50,401 nt of DNA from contig JAEUHK010000032.1 of the NCBI GenBank assembly GCA_016795465.1, forward strand, positions 1 to 50,401. Reading direction: 5' to 3'. Numbering within the stretch: position 1 is the stretch's first letter; each line of letters starts with the position of its first letter. This DNA comes from Verrucomicrobiaceae bacterium. GTDB lineage: Bacteria > Verrucomicrobiota > Verrucomicrobiia > Verrucomicrobiales > Verrucomicrobiaceae. This document shows, in pieces, positions 49,297-50,401 of this stretch. The notes under the pieces are model-generated. The model worked only from the letters and a program-made list of their open reading frames with translations. It did no database searches and was not told the DNA's origin. Position numbers and translations under genes: made by a program.

Positions 49297-50401
49297 ATGC
49301 CTCACGCCAGTCATCCCAAAACATCACCACCACGCTGGCAGCGCTGGCTGGGCGTGAGCGAGGTGTGGGCAGGTGGAGCACTCTCAGCACGCGTGCTGGT
49401 GCTGCTGCGCTGGCTGGCGGCCGTGGGGCAGAGCGTGACGCTCTTCATCGTGTGGCGGCTCGGCGTGGACGTGCCGTGGGGGCCATGCGGCAGCGCGGTG
49501 GCCATCACGCTGATCAGCAATGCGGTGCTCGAATGGTGGCTGCGGCAGATTCATTGGGAGATGCAGGAGGGCTTCTTCCACATCGTGCTGTGGGACTCGC
49601 TCACGCTGACCTTTCTGCTGCACTGGACGGGCGGATTGATGAATCCATTCGCGCTTTTTTACCTCGTGCAGCTCACGCTGGCCGCCGTGGCGCTGCGGGC
49701 ATCGGCAGTGATCAGTCTCGGGTTGCTCATGGCGGGCGGTTTTCTCTGGCTGTGGCAGCGGGCGGTGCCTCTGATGATGCAGGATGGCTCGCCCGTGCCC
49801 ACAGAGCGGCTCACGCAGGGCTTTCTCACCGCACTCGTGCTCGCGGGTGGGTTTGTGCTCACGCTGTTGCTTGCGTTGCGGCGTCGCTCGCATCGCTTGC
49901 AAAAGGAGCGCGAGCGTCTGCGGCGTGAGCTGGAGTCCCGCGAACGCTTTTTGTCCGTCGCGGCACTGGCGACCGGTTTCGCGCATGAACTCGGCACGCC
50001 GCTCGGCACCATCGCACTCGCCGCAGAGGAGATGAAAGCGCAGCCGGATGCCGAAACGGCCGCCATCATCGCCCGCGAGGCCGAGCGCTGCCAGCGCGTG
50101 CTGCAACGCCTGCGCGAGCTCGGCCAGGAGGCCACGGGCAAGTCCTCCGAGCCCTGCGTGGTCTGGCGCACGGTTGAGGCCACTTTGAATGAGTTACCGG
50201 AAACGCAGCGCCAGCGTGTGAAGCTCGATTTGAAGGCCCAAGATGCCCCGGTGGCCTGTGCGGGCCTGCGCGAGGCCTTGCTCGTGCTTTTGCGCAATGC
50301 GCTGCTGGCCTCCGCCGATGCGGAAAAAGTCGTGTTGCGTGTCGAAACAGCTTCGGAGGCATTGCGCTTCATTGTAGAAGATCGCGGCAGCGGTTTCACC
50401 G
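49297..50401 (+). CDS. RegB/PrrB-type redox sensor histidine kinase, C-terminus beyond window
   Basis: The open frame begins at 49297 (MPHASHPKTSPPRWQRWLGV) and runs off the right edge, 368 residues seen. About six membrane segments precede the kinase. 'GGLMNPFALFYLVQLTLAAV' (112-131) carries the GGxxNPF quinone-binding motif of RegB. The H-box is 'ATGFAHELGTPLGTIALAAE', with phospho-His at 230. A Cys at 265 in 'REAERCQRVLQRLRELG' matches the redox-active Cys position of RegB. N box 'LLRNALLASADAEKV' and G1 'DRGSGF' follow. The partner regulator (RegA-like) should lie to the right. Its position suggests control of the bd-like oxidase by quinone redox state (inference). Confidence 0.87.
   Translation, partial: MPHASHPKTSPPRWQRWLGVSEVWAGGALSARVLVLLRWLAAVGQSVTLFIVWRLGVDVPWGPCGSAVAITLISNAVLEWWLRQIHWEMQEGFFHIVLWDSLTLTFLLHWTGGLMNPFALFYLVQLTLAAVALRASAVISLGLLMAGGFLWLWQRAVPLMMQDGSPVPTERLTQGFLTALVLAGGFVLTLLLALRRRSHRLQKERERLRRELESRERFLSVAALATGFAHELGTPLGTIALAAEEMKAQPDAETAAIIAREAERCQRVLQRLRELGQEATGKSSEPCVVWRTVEATLNELPETQRQRVKLDLKAQDAPVACAGLREALLVLLRNALLASADAEKVVLRVETASEALRFIVEDRGSGFT

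Noticed and set aside
1..50401. Looked for tRNA, rRNA, CRISPR arrays, integrases, transposases and toxin-antitoxin or phage-defence genes.
   Set aside because: None could be supported; the GxxExxY and BlaI/M56 genes are not sufficient evidence for a defence island.

Overview
The window reads as chromosomal DNA of a Verrucomicrobium-like bacterium (PVC group, probably Verrucomicrobiaceae/Prosthecobacter-like). This is inferred from high GC, DUF1501 and DUF1549/DUF1553 (PSD1) proteins with Tat or Sec signals, a DUF1080 protein, PQQ-propeller and DUF2264 proteins, a BlaI/M56 pair and a bd-superfamily oxidase fused to cytochrome c. No rRNA, tRNA, CRISPR array, integrase or transposase gene was recognised. 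Two genes run off the window edges. No gene-free stretch exceeds about 230 bases.

Layout. (1) 1-1253: 5' part of a secreted LamG-type protein on the minus strand. (2) 1480-8666: a plus-strand surface-glycan and signalling block. Two paralogous GT-C/TPR membrane proteins bracket a GT2 glycosyltransferase, a WxcM/FdtA-type sugar ketoisomerase, a NarL-type histidine kinase and its response regulator; the middle genes overlap by ATGA. (3) 8676-9278: flavin reductase-like protein. (4) 9376-20233: a long plus-strand run of exported proteins: DUF1501, PSD1 (c-type heme motifs), DUF1501, DUF2264, an unrecognised 736-residue barrel-like protein and a BNR-type propeller. It looks like a polysaccharide-use cluster. 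(5) 20305-29052: housekeeping and stress genes: class I hybrid-cluster protein, GlcD-like oxidase, mannose-6-phosphate isomerase, TrpS, GYF/DUF4328 membrane protein, lipoprotein, CDP-alcohol phosphatidyltransferase, thioredoxin-like protein and BlaI-type repressor. (6) 29049-31178: an M56 (BlaR1-like) protease fused to a Wzz/GumC-like periplasmic coiled-coil domain. (7) 31372-42717: outer-membrane barrel, DUF1080, TruA, a truncated aldehyde dehydrogenase, a GxxExxY protein inside TTCGTG repeats, full-length aldehyde dehydrogenase, Gfo/Idh/MocA oxidoreductase, DUF4139, DeoC and glutamate-type dehydrogenase. (8) 42745-45939: PQQ propeller and a small zinc-ribbon protein. (9) 46010-50401: cupredoxin (apparently N-terminally cut), a two-gene cytochrome bd-like complex in which both subunits end in a CxxCH cytochrome c domain, and a RegB/PrrB-type redox sensor kinase.

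The most unusual signals are: the M56-Wzz fusion behind BlaI; the bd-like oxidase pair beside a RegB-type kinase; four paired REP-like palindromes with a 5' GTAG/GTAT signature and compensatory stem changes, two of which supply the upstream gene's TAG stop; and decamer-spaced TTCGTG repeats bracketing the GxxExxY gene. All assignments come from reading the sequence; no database search was run.
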